NCBI GenBank assembly: GCA_023413135.1
Contig: JAEZQK010000055.1
Span: forward strand, 14,837 to 78,836
DNA from: Bacillota bacterium
GTDB taxonomy: Bacteria > Bacillota > Clostridia > Christensenellales > Aristaeellaceae
Direction: 5' to 3'
Length of the DNA: 64,000 nucleotides
Below the pieces are notes generated by a model. It saw nothing but the letters and a program-made list of their open reading frames with translations, had not been told where the DNA came from and did not search any database. Every line of letters begins with the position of its first letter. The first letter of the stretch is position 1. The translations under genes were made by a program, and so were the position numbers. Below, piece by piece: positions 48,736-58,411 of this stretch.

Positions 48736-51024
48736 TCAACACCCTTTTGATGGGCTTTTTGAAGGCGGAATCATCTTTCGTACAGTTTTTATGATTCCAT
48801 TCCCTAGTTTCCATGACCGCGAGCTGTATATGGACTGGATTTTTGCTTCCAGCCCCGAAATTTGTGCACTCTGTTCTGCGTTCTGTGCTTCCAACCCCGA
48901 TATCTGCGCTTTCTGTTCGGAGTTCTGCGCTACAAACCCTGAGATTTGCGCACTCTGTTCGGCATTCTGCGCTACAAGCCCTGAGATTTGCGCACTCTGT
49001 TCGGCATTCTGCGCTACAAGCCCTGAGATTTGCGCAGTCTGTTCGGCATTATGCGCTACAAGCCCCGAGATTTGGGCAGTCTGTTCGGCTATATGCGCTT
49101 CCAGCCCCGAAATTTGCTCACTCTGTTCGGCATTCTGCGCTACAAGCCCTGAGACTTGCGCACTCTGTTCGGCAATATGCGCTTCCAGCCCCGAAATTTG
49201 CGCCTTCTGTCCGGCATTATGCGCTTCCAGCCTTGAGATTTGTGCACCTTGTTCGGTATTATGCGCTTCCAACTCCGATATATATGCTTTCTGTTCGGAG
49301 TCCTCCGCTTCCAGTTCAGATATTCTATGCGCCAAAGTAGCGATCTCATTAGACATAGCGTCCTCAATAGGCCTCTGCCCGGCACGGCTGATATACATAC
49401 GCTCAAACGCGACGGCCATTTTGAGGTTTCCGCTGGGATATAGGTAGCTATACCTAAATTTGACCTGCAGCTTATCCGTAAAGCATTCTGCCGGAATGGT
49501 AAACCTCAAATACTTTCTCCCCTGGGTTAGCTTGATGAAACCGCAGTCAATACCGTTTACCTCACAGCTCACCGTTTGCGCTGGTTTCGGAGAATCCCAA
49601 TCTATCGAAACCTCATAGAGCACGACCGAAATCGTCAGCGGCTCGTTTACAGGCTCGGTCAAATCAAACTCAAACGACGTTTTATCGCCAATAGACCATG
49701 TGCAAATACCACCATTTATATATAGCCCATCAAGGCAGTAGTAGGCGGCGTATTCATGCGGCTTGTGCTTGCTTGTAAAATACAGCGGGTCGCCCAAGCG
49801 ATACATACGCCCAGGGGTCATATAGTAAAGCTCCAAATCCTCTTTGGATATGCCCTGCGTATAATAATGGAAACTGCGCATGTACTGCTCTTTTTCAGAT
49901 GGATTGGAGAGCAGAAACAGCAGATAATCCGGGTCGGTGAGCCAGGCAAAAGGCGTGCACAACCCGAACAAAACAAAATGAAGAAACTCTACCGGCACAA
50001 GGCCCTTACTGTCATCCTCTATGCCATTGTTGCTGAAGCTGTGAAAAATGAAAGAGCCGGATTCATGCGGAATGCGCCCTGCAAGCATGGCTTCAAACAT
50101 GCCCTTGGTAGAAAAACCCAACACATGCTTGCACTTGCAGCAGAAGTGAAAACAGGTCGGGGAATCGTCCAGCGCATCCGCTGTTGGCTCAAAGCCCGGC
50201 CTTGTGCGAATCAGCACCTTGTTATATTTCGCTTTGGCTCGGGTACATAGCTCCTGGTCGGACACATACTCTTGCCCTGCATGATATAAAGCAATCTGTA
50301 AATTGTTATACAGCACACCCACATCGTATTCCGGCTCGTTATCAATGTTGTGTACATCGGCCATGTAATGTTCCGATACAAACAGCCGTAAAAGACCTTT
50401 GTGGGTAAGCATCGGAACATTTTGGTTTTCAGATAGGAATCTATCGTATTTCACTTTTACTTCTTCGGCGCTGTTAGTGTTAATAAGGCAGCAAGCATTC
50501 AAAGCCTGTGCAAAGGGTGGGCGCACAACTCCACCAGCCTGAAAAATAACCGGAACCCCTCTCTTGTTAGCGGCTTGCATCAGCGCCTTGGGAAAATATT
50601 CGTAAACCAAAATTCCCTCAGGCTTTTCGCCAATATCCTCAATGATCCCGTCCAGCACATCCCCAATGATCTGCTCAAACTCTAGATTTTCATTTCTCAA
50701 TAAATCTACCCAGCAGTCAAACTGAGACGCATATTTGGCAATCAGCGCGTCCTCCTTTGCCTGGGGCACAGGATAGGCTTTGAGAGCGAGCATTTCTTCG
50801 GTGGTGGGGACATTGCTGGTACAATAGCTTGAGAGAACAGCCTGTAATGGAACCCCAAATACCACTTCTTCCACATGGGAGAAACGCGCAAAATACCGCT
50901 CATGTGCGATAATCGGCCATTTGTTTTTTATGCACGCCGCGGCGTACATATAAAACTGACCCCAATGGAAATAATTCTCCGTGTTGCGAAGAGTATCCAG
51001 CGTAAAAACAAACGGTACGAACAC
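48736..51024 (-). CDS. Large protein with 14-residue tandem repeats, likely surface-glycan transferase
   Basis: 762 residues from a GTG at 51024 (GAGGTG 7 bases upstream). The N-terminal 390 residues (YEYFPKALMQAANKRGVPVI, VLIRTRPGFEP, CKHVLGFSTKGMFEAMLAG) resemble a GT-B-type transferase, but I cannot name the family. A beta-rich region follows to about 560. Residues 571-724 are eleven copies of a 14-residue unit (for example LVAQNAEQSAQISG), two heptads each, predicted to be a coiled coil. The tail is RSWKLGNGIIKT. It belongs to the long polysaccharide operon. Confidence 0.75.
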   Translation of the reverse strand: MFVPFVFTLDTLRNTENYFHWGQFYMYAAACIKNKWPIIAHERYFARFSHVEEVVFGVPLQAVLSSYCTSNVPTTEEMLALKAYPVPQAKEDALIAKYASQFDCWVDLLRNENLEFEQIIGDVLDGIIEDIGEKPEGILVYEYFPKALMQAANKRGVPVIFQAGGVVRPPFAQALNACCLINTNSAEEVKVKYDRFLSENQNVPMLTHKGLLRLFVSEHYMADVHNIDNEPEYDVGVLYNNLQIALYHAGQEYVSDQELCTRAKAKYNKVLIRTRPGFEPTADALDDSPTCFHFCCKCKHVLGFSTKGMFEAMLAGRIPHESGSFIFHSFSNNGIEDDSKGLVPVEFLHFVLFGLCTPFAWLTDPDYLLFLLSNPSEKEQYMRSFHYYTQGISKEDLELYYMTPGRMYRLGDPLYFTSKHKPHEYAAYYCLDGLYINGGICTWSIGDKTSFEFDLTEPVNEPLTISVVLYEVSIDWDSPKPAQTVSCEVNGIDCGFIKLTQGRKYLRFTIPAECFTDKLQVKFRYSYLYPSGNLKMAVAFERMYISRAGQRPIEDAMSNEIATLAHRISELEAEDSEQKAYISELEAHNTEQGAQISRLEAHNAGQKAQISGLEAHIAEQSAQVSGLVAQNAEQSEQISGLEAHIAEQTAQISGLVAHNAEQTAQISGLVAQNAEQSAQISGLVAQNAEQSAQISGFVAQNSEQKAQISGLEAQNAEQSAQISGLEAKIQSIYSSRSWKLGNGIIKTVRKMIPPSKSPSKGC
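48853..49314. repeat. 42 bp tandem repeats, eleven units, coding
   Basis: Eleven consecutive 42-base units lie inside the gene at 48736-51024. Several neighbouring units are nearly identical (for example those coding LVAQNAEQSAQISG twice in a row). Changes in copy number keep the frame and would alter coiled-coil length by two heptads per unit. Confidence 0.9.
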
Positions 51025-51067
51025 TGCGCTTCACCTCATTAAACCCAAAATAATTTTTTTACTTATT

Positions 51068-54000
51068 CTAAAGATTTAGCTTATCCATAATTCCTTTCGC
51101 ATGCAGCTTCCTATATAGGCCAGTTTTTTTAAGTATTTTTTTGATTCTCAAAGCTTCTGTACTTTTTTTGATGACTCGGAAGAAAATGCGAGCACTCTTT
51201 ACGACTACTCGTCTAAAAATGCGTCGTTTTGCTGGCTTGAGTAGGATATTGGAATCGAAACCGTTAATGCTCTGCTCTTCTGCCGGAGGTAGGCTCTGTA
51301 ACTCGGAGTCATTCGTTTTTTCAGGGCTTTCCTGCGCAGACAGGATATTGGAATCGATGCCATTAATGCTCTGCTCTGCTGCTGGAGGCAGACTCTGTAA
51401 CTCGGAGTCATTTGTTGTTACAGGGCTTACCGGTACAGGTGCATAATTGAAAGTATATTCGCTTGCATACTTTTTGAGCTGCTGCAAAACCAAATCCATT
51501 TCAGGGGTGAATTTATGGTTACTCATAACTTCTCTATATATGCGTATCATACCTTGCACATAAGCATCTTTAGAATAGAATTCGCGCGCATAATCCAACG
51601 ACTTTTGTCCTCTTTTAAGGACCTCATGCTTATTGGCAATCAGCCTGGACAATTCTTCGGCATATTCCGATTCATTTACGGCAATGCCGCATGAGGGAGC
51701 ATTTATCACTTCAGGTACTGCCGTCGCATTCCCCTCAATAGCCAGCACCATTTTGCCACAACTCATGGCTTCAATTGCCATAAGCCCAAAGGTATCTTGT
51801 CTTGACGGCATTAAAAACATGTCACAAGCCTGAAACAGGTCGGCCATTAATTCATCATCGTCTATCCACTCAAACCCAATAATATTAATCTTGCCGTCCA
51901 ATTCTTCAATTGGATATCTCCCGTCAACAGTAATGAGCGTAATGTTTTCAGTAGTCGGCAAACTCAACAGAGCCTTGATAATGATATCCCGACCCTTAAG
52001 CCTCCAAGAGGAGTTTCGGAACATCAAAACCGTATCATTCTCAGGTATATTGTGTCTTTTTCTTGCGGCAATGATATCACCGGGTTTGTATATTTTTTGG
52101 TCGATACCAAAAGGCAAATGATACACCGCTTTACCTTGCCATATTGGAGAGCTTTCCACTTTCCGCTTCATCCAACGCGAGGCAACGATCGCGGAAATCT
52201 GCGAGCTTTGAATCGCGGCTTTCGTCATCGAAAAATTTAGCGCAGAAATATCTCGGTCAATAGCAAAAATCTCGGTCAAATATTGGCAATCAGCGCAATG
52301 TGTCTTCCATTTCTCACAATCACCATGAGCAACACAATGCCCACCCAAAAAGAAGAGGTCGTGCAGCGTAAGTATAGTTGGCTTCAAATTAGAAATCAAA
52401 GGCAAGTAATTGACATCAAACTTGCCATGAAGGAGATGAAAATGGATCAAGTCCGCGTCGGTAAAAATGCGCTTTTGTAAAAACTCTTTAACAGCACCGG
52501 GCTCATTGAAATGAAATTCAAAGGTATTTTCATCATTTGATTCCTTATACATTACCAGTTGCTTTGAATCCAAACCCTGTTCACGCAGGTAAATGTGCAA
52601 ATTATGACCGTTAAACCTGCTTCCCTTTAAGTCATCGCTAGAGATTTGAAGGTTAGATATTATTGGTAGATTGTTCTGCTCCGAACTTGCTTCCTCTTCT
52701 ACAGAGCCTGAAGGCGCGGCGCTCTCATGTGAGTCCACTATTTCGGGTTTGGTAAATAGATTTGCAAAATCCAGCGCCATAATGCTAATTTCATGTTGGT
52801 ATGCCGCCCATTCGGGCTTTTTGAGCACATACCGCAGAATCTCGGCATAACCTACTTGCTGCTTGCGCTTATCGTTATAGGCGGATGTTTCCTTGACATA
52901 GACTGATGTAAGCACTTCGGGGATATATCCCCATTTCGCAATCCAGGCTAATTCCAACCAAACGCAAACATCCTCTCCATAATCCATATTTTGCGGGAAA
53001 CGCAGATTGCCCCAAAGTTCACGGTCAATAACAACACAAGGTGTAGCGATATCGCATGAATAAAGGCAATGCCCAAACACATCCCCCTGCGTCTGAGATG
53101 AGTCAAACTTGTTTAGCAGCTTTCCCTCTGCGTCAACACGATAATACCCCGTGTGTGACGCGCAGCAATTGTTCTCCAGCATGTACTTTATTTGCTTCTC
53201 GAGCTTCATGGGTTCCCATGTATCGTCAGAATCCAAGAATGCAATGAATGCGCCGGTCACGGCATCCAAGCCGGTATTTCTCGCATGGGCTACACCCATG
53301 TTGCGATCATAGCTAATAAGCTTGATACGGTCGTTTTGCGCGATGTAATGCTCTGCCTCGCTGATATCTTCTGTAGATCCATCATTCACCAAAATCAGTT
53401 CCCAATTTTGATAACTCTGCTTCTGCACGCTTTTTATGCTTCGCAGAAGCAAGTCTACCCGGTTGTAAAATGGGATGATGACGCTGACAAGCCCCCCGCG
53501 GAGTTCATCGGTACTTTCCTTCAGCCGCTCAAAAGCGTACTCCGCTGTTTTTACAAACGGCGTTTCTATTTTCAAAAATTGCGCCTGATTGATCCAGAAA
53601 TGCCGTTTTGAGCCCTTGATGGCACGCATTTCCTCGCCGGTAAGTGATTGTAGCATATATGTCCAAAGAATCTCATTCTCCAAAATGGTTTTGTCATAAT
53701 TACGTCCGGTTTGCTTTGAATGAACCCGTCCCTTGACTAACGATTCAGGTATATATTTGAGCCTCTGTCCTCTGAACATCTTAAACCACAGATCGTAATC
53801 CTGCGTGGAGCGCTGGTTTTCATCAAACACGCCATACGTTTCAAAATAGGTTCGGTGGATAAGCAGCGAACAGCCATGAACAAGCCCGCATATAAGTGGG
53901 AACAAGCCAAACTCATAATTTCCGGCGCGGTGGAGCCGTTTCGAGCTTACCGTCCCAATATACTCTTGCCTTTCGTCCATGCATTCATAGTCCGAGTAGA

Positions 54001-54346
54001 CAATGCACATCGGGTCATTTTTCAATGCAGCGACATTCTTTTCAATTTTGTCCGGCTTGTACATGTCATCATGCGACAACCATGAAAAGTAGTCCCCGCG
54101 CATATTTGCGATGCCCATATTCAATGCTGTGGAGACCCCACCATTTTCCTTGGGGAAATACCGAATTTTGTCACCATAGGATTTGGCGATTTCTTCCGTA
54201 TTATCCTTGGAACCGTCGTTGACAACGATGATCTCTATGTTGTCATAGGTCTGTGCAAGCGCGCTGTCAATAGCCTCACGCATATAGTTCGAGCCGTTAT
54301 AAACTGGAATAACGATGGACACAAAAGGATGAAACTCTTTGTTCAT
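51068..54346 (-). CDS. Three-domain glycosyltransferase (GT2-GT2-GT4)
   Basis: 1092 residues. GT2 domain 1 starts at residue 8 (VSIVIPVYNGSNYMREAID, with WLSHDD). GT2 domain 2 begins at about 285 (VSVIIPFYNRVDLL, with FLDSDDTW). A GT4-type GT-B domain spans about 580-950 (LILTLHDLFFLGGH, FGIDQKIYKPGD, MPSRQDTFGLMAIEAMSCGK). A low-complexity tail with a 33-residue repeat and a basic C-terminus follows. Start ATG 54346 has GGAG 10 bases before it. The first two domains are a near copy of the neighbour at 54440. It probably adds three sugars of one repeat unit. Confidence 0.88.
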   Translation of the reverse strand: MNKEFHPFVSIVIPVYNGSNYMREAIDSALAQTYDNIEIIVVNDGSKDNTEEIAKSYGDKIRYFPKENGGVSTALNMGIANMRGDYFSWLSHDDMYKPDKIEKNVAALKNDPMCIVYSDYECMDERQEYIGTVSSKRLHRAGNYEFGLFPLICGLVHGCSLLIHRTYFETYGVFDENQRSTQDYDLWFKMFRGQRLKYIPESLVKGRVHSKQTGRNYDKTILENEILWTYMLQSLTGEEMRAIKGSKRHFWINQAQFLKIETPFVKTAEYAFERLKESTDELRGGLVSVIIPFYNRVDLLLRSIKSVQKQSYQNWELILVNDGSTEDISEAEHYIAQNDRIKLISYDRNMGVAHARNTGLDAVTGAFIAFLDSDDTWEPMKLEKQIKYMLENNCCASHTGYYRVDAEGKLLNKFDSSQTQGDVFGHCLYSCDIATPCVVIDRELWGNLRFPQNMDYGEDVCVWLELAWIAKWGYIPEVLTSVYVKETSAYNDKRKQQVGYAEILRYVLKKPEWAAYQHEISIMALDFANLFTKPEIVDSHESAAPSGSVEEEASSEQNNLPIISNLQISSDDLKGSRFNGHNLHIYLREQGLDSKQLVMYKESNDENTFEFHFNEPGAVKEFLQKRIFTDADLIHFHLLHGKFDVNYLPLISNLKPTILTLHDLFFLGGHCVAHGDCEKWKTHCADCQYLTEIFAIDRDISALNFSMTKAAIQSSQISAIVASRWMKRKVESSPIWQGKAVYHLPFGIDQKIYKPGDIIAARKRHNIPENDTVLMFRNSSWRLKGRDIIIKALLSLPTTENITLITVDGRYPIEELDGKINIIGFEWIDDDELMADLFQACDMFLMPSRQDTFGLMAIEAMSCGKMVLAIEGNATAVPEVINAPSCGIAVNESEYAEELSRLIANKHEVLKRGQKSLDYAREFYSKDAYVQGMIRIYREVMSNHKFTPEMDLVLQQLKKYASEYTFNYAPVPVSPVTTNDSELQSLPPAAEQSINGIDSNILSAQESPEKTNDSELQSLPPAEEQSINGFDSNILLKPAKRRIFRRVVVKSARIFFRVIKKSTEALRIKKILKKTGLYRKLHAKGIMDKLNL
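51245..51429. repeat. Two-copy 99 bp direct repeat in the glycosyltransferase tail
   Basis: The segment beginning GATATTGG at 51245 recurs at 51344 with few changes. In the protein it gives two 33-residue copies containing NDSELQSLPPA and SINGxDSNIL in the linker before the basic C-terminus. Confidence 0.8.
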
Positions 54347-54439
54347 ATGAACCACACTCCAAACCACATTCTTATGCATTTAGCGCTTGCTTTCTCTGCC
54401 ATCGTTATCCCATCCGGTTGACGGCTGTCACAAAAATCT

Positions 54440-56170
54440 CTAATTAATCCGCTGCCAAAGAATCCTACAAAAACCCAGGACCCCATGCCGCCTTATCGCT
54501 TTAAAGAAGCGAAGCAGGGGATTCCCCCGCAGGATGACCTTGAGCGAATCTGAGATATCCTTTTTTTCTGGTTCTGAAAACATATTTGCGAAGTCTCGCA
54601 CCATAATTCCAATTTCATGCTGAAATGACGCCCACTCAGGCTTTTTAAGCACATAACGCAGAATCTCGGCATAGCCTAATTGCTGCTTTCGTTTGTCGTT
54701 GTACGCGGAGGTCTCCTTGACATAGACTGATGTAAGCGCCTCTGGATAATATCCCCATTTCCCAATCCAAGCCAACTCCAACCAAACGCAAACATCCTCT
54801 CCATAATCTATATTTTGCGGAAAACGCAGATTGCCCCAAAGCTCGCGATCAACAATAACACAGGGTGTAGCAATATTACATGAATAAAGGCAACGCCCAA
54901 ACACATCCCCCTGCAGCTCGGTTAAGTCAATCTTTTGTAATAATTTCCCCTCTGCATCAACACGATTATATCCTGTGTGGGACGCGCAGTAATTGTTATC
55001 CAACATATACTTCAGTTGCTTCTCAAGCTTTAGGGGATCCCATGTGTCATCAGAATCCAGGAATGCAATAAACTCACCGGTCACGGCGTCCAAGCCAGTA
55101 TTTTTCGCATGGGCCACTCCCATGTTACGCTTGTAGTTGATGAGCTTAATGCGATTGTCCTTCGCGATGTGACGCCCTACCTCACTTATATCTTCTGTGG
55201 AACCGTCATCCACCAAAATCAATTCCCAGTTTTTGTAACTCTGACTCTGTACGCTTTTTATGCTCCGGAGGAGCAAGTCTTTTCGGTTATAAAATGGGGT
55301 GATGATGCTGACGAGCCCTCCGCGGAGCTCATCGGTGCTTTCCTTCAGCCGCTGAAAAGCATATTCTGTTGCTTTTACGAACGGTGTCTCAACTTTCATA
55401 AACTGCGCCTGATTGATCCAAAAATGCCGTTTTGAGCCCTTGATGGCACGCATTTCTTCACTAGTAAGAGATTGGAGCATATTTATCCAAAGGAGCTCGT
55501 TCTCGGGAATCGTTTTATCAGAACTGCTGGTAGCTTGCTTTTGATGTACCCGCCCCATGACCAGCGCCTCAGGGATATACTTCAGCCTCTGCCCTCTGAA
55601 CATCTTAAACCACAGATCATAATCTTGCGTGGAGCGCTGGCTTTCATCGAACACGCCATATGTTTCAAAATAGGTTCGGTGGATAAGTAGCGAGCAACCA
55701 TGAATAAGCCCGCTTATAAGCGGAAACAGTCCAAATTCATAATTTCCGGCGCGGTGGAGCCGTTTCGAGCTTACCGTCCCAATATACTCTTGCCTTTCGT
55801 CCATGCATTCATAGTCCGAGTAGACAATGCACATCGGGTCATATTTCAACGCAGCAACATTTTTCTCAACCTTGTCTGGCTTATACAGGTCGTCATGAGA
55901 CAACCATGAAAAATAATCTCCGCGCATATTCGTGATGCCCATGTTCAGTGCGGTGGAGACCCCGCCATTCTCCTTGGAGAAATACCGAATTTTGTCGCCG
56001 TAGGATTTTGCGATTTCCTCGGTATCATCCTTGGAGCCGTCATTTACAACGATAATCTCGATATTGTCGTAGGTCTGGGCAAGCGCGCTGTCGATCGCCT
56101 CACGCATATAGTTCGAGCCGTTATAAACGGGTATGACGATGGACACCAGGGGGCGGAAGTCCTCTCTCAT
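54440..56170 (-). CDS. Two-domain glycosyltransferase (GT2-GT2)
   Basis: 576 residues, closely similar along its length to the first half of the protein at 51068: the same VSIVIPVYNGSNYMREAID start, VYSDYECMDERQEYIGTVSS, and the second domain with FLDSDDTWDPLKLEKQ. The C-terminal 50 residues diverge (a basic stretch, GNPLLRFFKAIRRH). ATG 56170 is chosen by alignment with the neighbour and GGAG 10 bases upstream. The high similarity indicates a recent tandem duplication, later fused to a GT4 domain in one copy. Confidence 0.88.
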   Translation of the reverse strand: MREDFRPLVSIVIPVYNGSNYMREAIDSALAQTYDNIEIIVVNDGSKDDTEEIAKSYGDKIRYFSKENGGVSTALNMGITNMRGDYFSWLSHDDLYKPDKVEKNVAALKYDPMCIVYSDYECMDERQEYIGTVSSKRLHRAGNYEFGLFPLISGLIHGCSLLIHRTYFETYGVFDESQRSTQDYDLWFKMFRGQRLKYIPEALVMGRVHQKQATSSSDKTIPENELLWINMLQSLTSEEMRAIKGSKRHFWINQAQFMKVETPFVKATEYAFQRLKESTDELRGGLVSIITPFYNRKDLLLRSIKSVQSQSYKNWELILVDDGSTEDISEVGRHIAKDNRIKLINYKRNMGVAHAKNTGLDAVTGEFIAFLDSDDTWDPLKLEKQLKYMLDNNYCASHTGYNRVDAEGKLLQKIDLTELQGDVFGRCLYSCNIATPCVIVDRELWGNLRFPQNIDYGEDVCVWLELAWIGKWGYYPEALTSVYVKETSAYNDKRKQQLGYAEILRYVLKKPEWASFQHEIGIMVRDFANMFSEPEKKDISDSLKVILRGNPLLRFFKAIRRHGVLGFCRILWQRIN

Positions 56171-56222
56171 TCGCATTTCACTCCAAACCTCTCTCTAGCC
56201 CCAAAGAAAGAACTTATTTTCA

Positions 56223-57329
56223 CTACTTTCGCCACACCATACGGTTGATTACATCCGTATATCCTTGAATGATTTTGCATACCTTCTCGCTTACATTTAC
56301 GTCCGCATAATCCAGAACGGGGGCGTGAGGCGTGTCTTTGAGCCTTGTCGCAAGTTCGACGGCCTGCAATATCGCCGTTTCGCCGATGCCGCCGATAACC
56401 ATGCCGCCCCTATCTATCGCCTCCTGCCGCTCTGTGCTCGTCCGCGCAGATACGGCCGGGAATCCCAGGATCGCCGACTCTTCCGCCAGCGTTCCGCTGT
56501 CCGACACCACGCAGAAGGCGCTCTGCTGCAGCGCGATATAGTCCGAAAACCCGAACGGCTCGTGCGTTCTGACGAGCGTATTGAACTTCACGCCGCGCGC
56601 GTCTATGGCTTTTTGGCTGCGGGGGTGGACGGAATACAGCACGGGCATATTGTATTTTTCCGTCAGGCCATTGATTGCGCCGATGAGCTCATGAAAATTC
56701 TGCTCGATGTCGATATTTTCCTCCCTGTGCACAGACAGAAGGATGTATCTTTGCGCTTCCAGGCCCAGGCGCTGCACAACGTCCGACGCTCTGCGATGCT
56801 CCAGCACCTCGCGCATGGGGGAGCCGGTCACAAAGGTATACTCGCGCTTTAGCCCTTCGGCCAGAAGATTGCGCCTCGCCTGCTCGCTGTAAGGCAGATT
56901 CACGTCGCTGATGTGGTCTACCATGCGGCGGTTCAGCTCCTCGGGCAAATTTTCGTCAAAGCAACGGTTGCCTGCCTCCATGTGGAATACAGGTATTTTC
57001 AAGCGTTTTGCAGAGATTGCAGAGAGGGCAGAGTTCGTATCGCCGAGAATCAGCACCGCGTCAGGCCGCGTTTCGGTCAAAAGCTTATAGCTCTTGGCAA
57101 TAATATTGCCAATGGTTTCACCCAAATCACCGCCCACAGCATCCAGATAAAAGTCGGGTGCTTTGAGCTGCAAATCCTCAAAGAATATCTGATTTAGCGT
57201 ATAAGCATAGTTTTGCCCTGTATGGACAAGCGAATGATCGAATACCTGATCGGCAAGCTTAATTACAGCCGAGAGGCGTATAATCTCCGGGCGGGTGCCC
57301 AGAATCGTCATTAGTTTGAGCTTGCTCAA
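56223..57329 (-). CDS. UDP-GlcNAc 2-epimerase family, CapG/FnlC-like
   Basis: 368 residues. LMTILGTRPEIIRLSAVIKL, HTGQNYAYTLNQIFFEDLQL, LILGDTNSAL, HMEAGNRCFDENLPEE and SVHREENID are the epimerase landmarks; the N/C-R-CFDENLPEE form is that of the capsule UDP-L-FucNAc branch. With CapE and CapF directly upstream it should perform the last epimerisation to UDP-N-acetyl-L-fucosamine. The start lies 2 bases after the capF-like stop. Confidence 0.9.
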   Translation of the reverse strand: MSKLKLMTILGTRPEIIRLSAVIKLADQVFDHSLVHTGQNYAYTLNQIFFEDLQLKAPDFYLDAVGGDLGETIGNIIAKSYKLLTETRPDAVLILGDTNSALSAISAKRLKIPVFHMEAGNRCFDENLPEELNRRMVDHISDVNLPYSEQARRNLLAEGLKREYTFVTGSPMREVLEHRRASDVVQRLGLEAQRYILLSVHREENIDIEQNFHELIGAINGLTEKYNMPVLYSVHPRSQKAIDARGVKFNTLVRTHEPFGFSDYIALQQSAFCVVSDSGTLAEESAILGFPAVSARTSTERQEAIDRGGMVIGGIGETAILQAVELATRLKDTPHAPVLDYADVNVSEKVCKIIQGYTDVINRMVWRK

Positions 57330-57331
57330 TT

Positions 57332-58411
57332 TTATACCTCCTGAAATATCGTATCGGGTTTCTCCGGATCAAACCGCTCGTTGCACCACATGAACGTGAT
57401 TAAATCCGCATCGCCTGTGTTCTCGATGTTGTGGGTGTAGCCCGGAGGGATGTCCAATACCTCCATCTTTCTGCCGCTCACGCGGTACTCGATTACCTCT
57501 TCGCCATCAATTCTCCGGAAGCGTATCACACCTTCGCCGCCCACAACCAGAAACTTTTCATTTTTTGTATGATGCCAGTGGTTGCCCTTGACGATGCCAG
57601 GCTTTGCGATATTCACGGAAAACTGCCCATGGTGCTCGGTGCGCAGGACTTCGGTAAAGCTTCCGCGGCTGTCTACGTTCATCTTGAGTGGATAGGAAAA
57701 CCCGTCCTCCGGCAGATACGAAAGATAAGTAGCGTGGAGTTTTTTTACAAAGGGATCGCTCAAGTCCGGAACGGAAAACGTATTGCGGCTATCCCTAAAG
57801 CCTTCGAGCAGTTCAACAATACGCCCCAGCGTCGCCTTATGCGAAACAGCCTCAGACGGATCACCAGCCAAAGCGCGTTTGAACTCATCGATCAGGTCAT
57901 CGATATACACTACTGTCAACTCAACGCTCGGATCATTGACCGTTATGGGCAGCCCTCGCGTGATGTTGTGGCAAAAAGTAGCTATTGCGCTGTTGTAATT
58001 CGGGCGGCACCACTTGCCGAACAGATTGGGGAAACGATAGATGATTACCTTAGCCCCTGTCTCCGCGCCGTAAGCTTTTAATAAATCTTCCCCGGCGCGT
58101 TTAGACTGACCGTAAGGGTTGTCCAGCGCTGCCTGCGTGGAAGATGACAGAACAATAGGGCAGGTGTTCCCGTGTTTTTTCAGGGTTTCAAGCAGAACGG
58201 AAGTAAAGCTGAAATTACCCTCCATGAACTCCTTCGGGTCCTTGGGGCGGTTGACTCCAGCCAGATGGAACACAAAATCGGCGTTTTGGCAATAGCCGTC
58301 CAGCAGAGCAGGATCGGTAGCCACATCATACCGGTACAACTCATGCTCCGGCAGCGAGGCGCATAGGTTCTTCCCAACAAAGCCGTTTGCACCGGTAATC
58401 AGTATTCTCAT
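57332..58411 (-). CDS. CapF-like bifunctional reductase with cupin domain
   Basis: 359 residues. An SDR domain (GANGFVGKNLCASL, AGVNRPKDPKEF, YGQSKRAGEDLL) is followed from about 245 by a cupin (NWHH-type stretch GNHWHHTKNEKFLVV). This SDR-cupin layout is specific to CapF/FnlB, which makes UDP-2-acetamido-2,6-dideoxy-talose for UDP-FucNAc. The start codon shares one base with the stop of the CapE-like gene. Confidence 0.93.
   Translation of the reverse strand: MRILITGANGFVGKNLCASLPEHELYRYDVATDPALLDGYCQNADFVFHLAGVNRPKDPKEFMEGNFSFTSVLLETLKKHGNTCPIVLSSSTQAALDNPYGQSKRAGEDLLKAYGAETGAKVIIYRFPNLFGKWCRPNYNSAIATFCHNITRGLPITVNDPSVELTVVYIDDLIDEFKRALAGDPSEAVSHKATLGRIVELLEGFRDSRNTFSVPDLSDPFVKKLHATYLSYLPEDGFSYPLKMNVDSRGSFTEVLRTEHHGQFSVNIAKPGIVKGNHWHHTKNEKFLVVGGEGVIRFRRIDGEEVIEYRVSGRKMEVLDIPPGYTHNIENTGDADLITFMWCNERFDPEKPDTIFQEV

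Noticed and set aside
48853..49314. Regular 42 bp repeats suggested a CRISPR array.
   Set aside because: There are no unique spacers; the units are contiguous and in frame with a coiled-coil protein, and no cas genes are present.
48626..49447. Open + strand frame of 273 codons with a Cys-rich repeat pattern (CALCSAFC and similar).
   Set aside because: It is the antisense reading of the 42 bp repeats in the - strand gene at 48736; repeats without stops stay open in several frames. No ribosome binding site and no flanking support.
57431..58081. 216-codon + strand frame within the capF-like gene.
   Set aside because: Antisense shadow; the - strand frame has the complete SDR-cupin layout.
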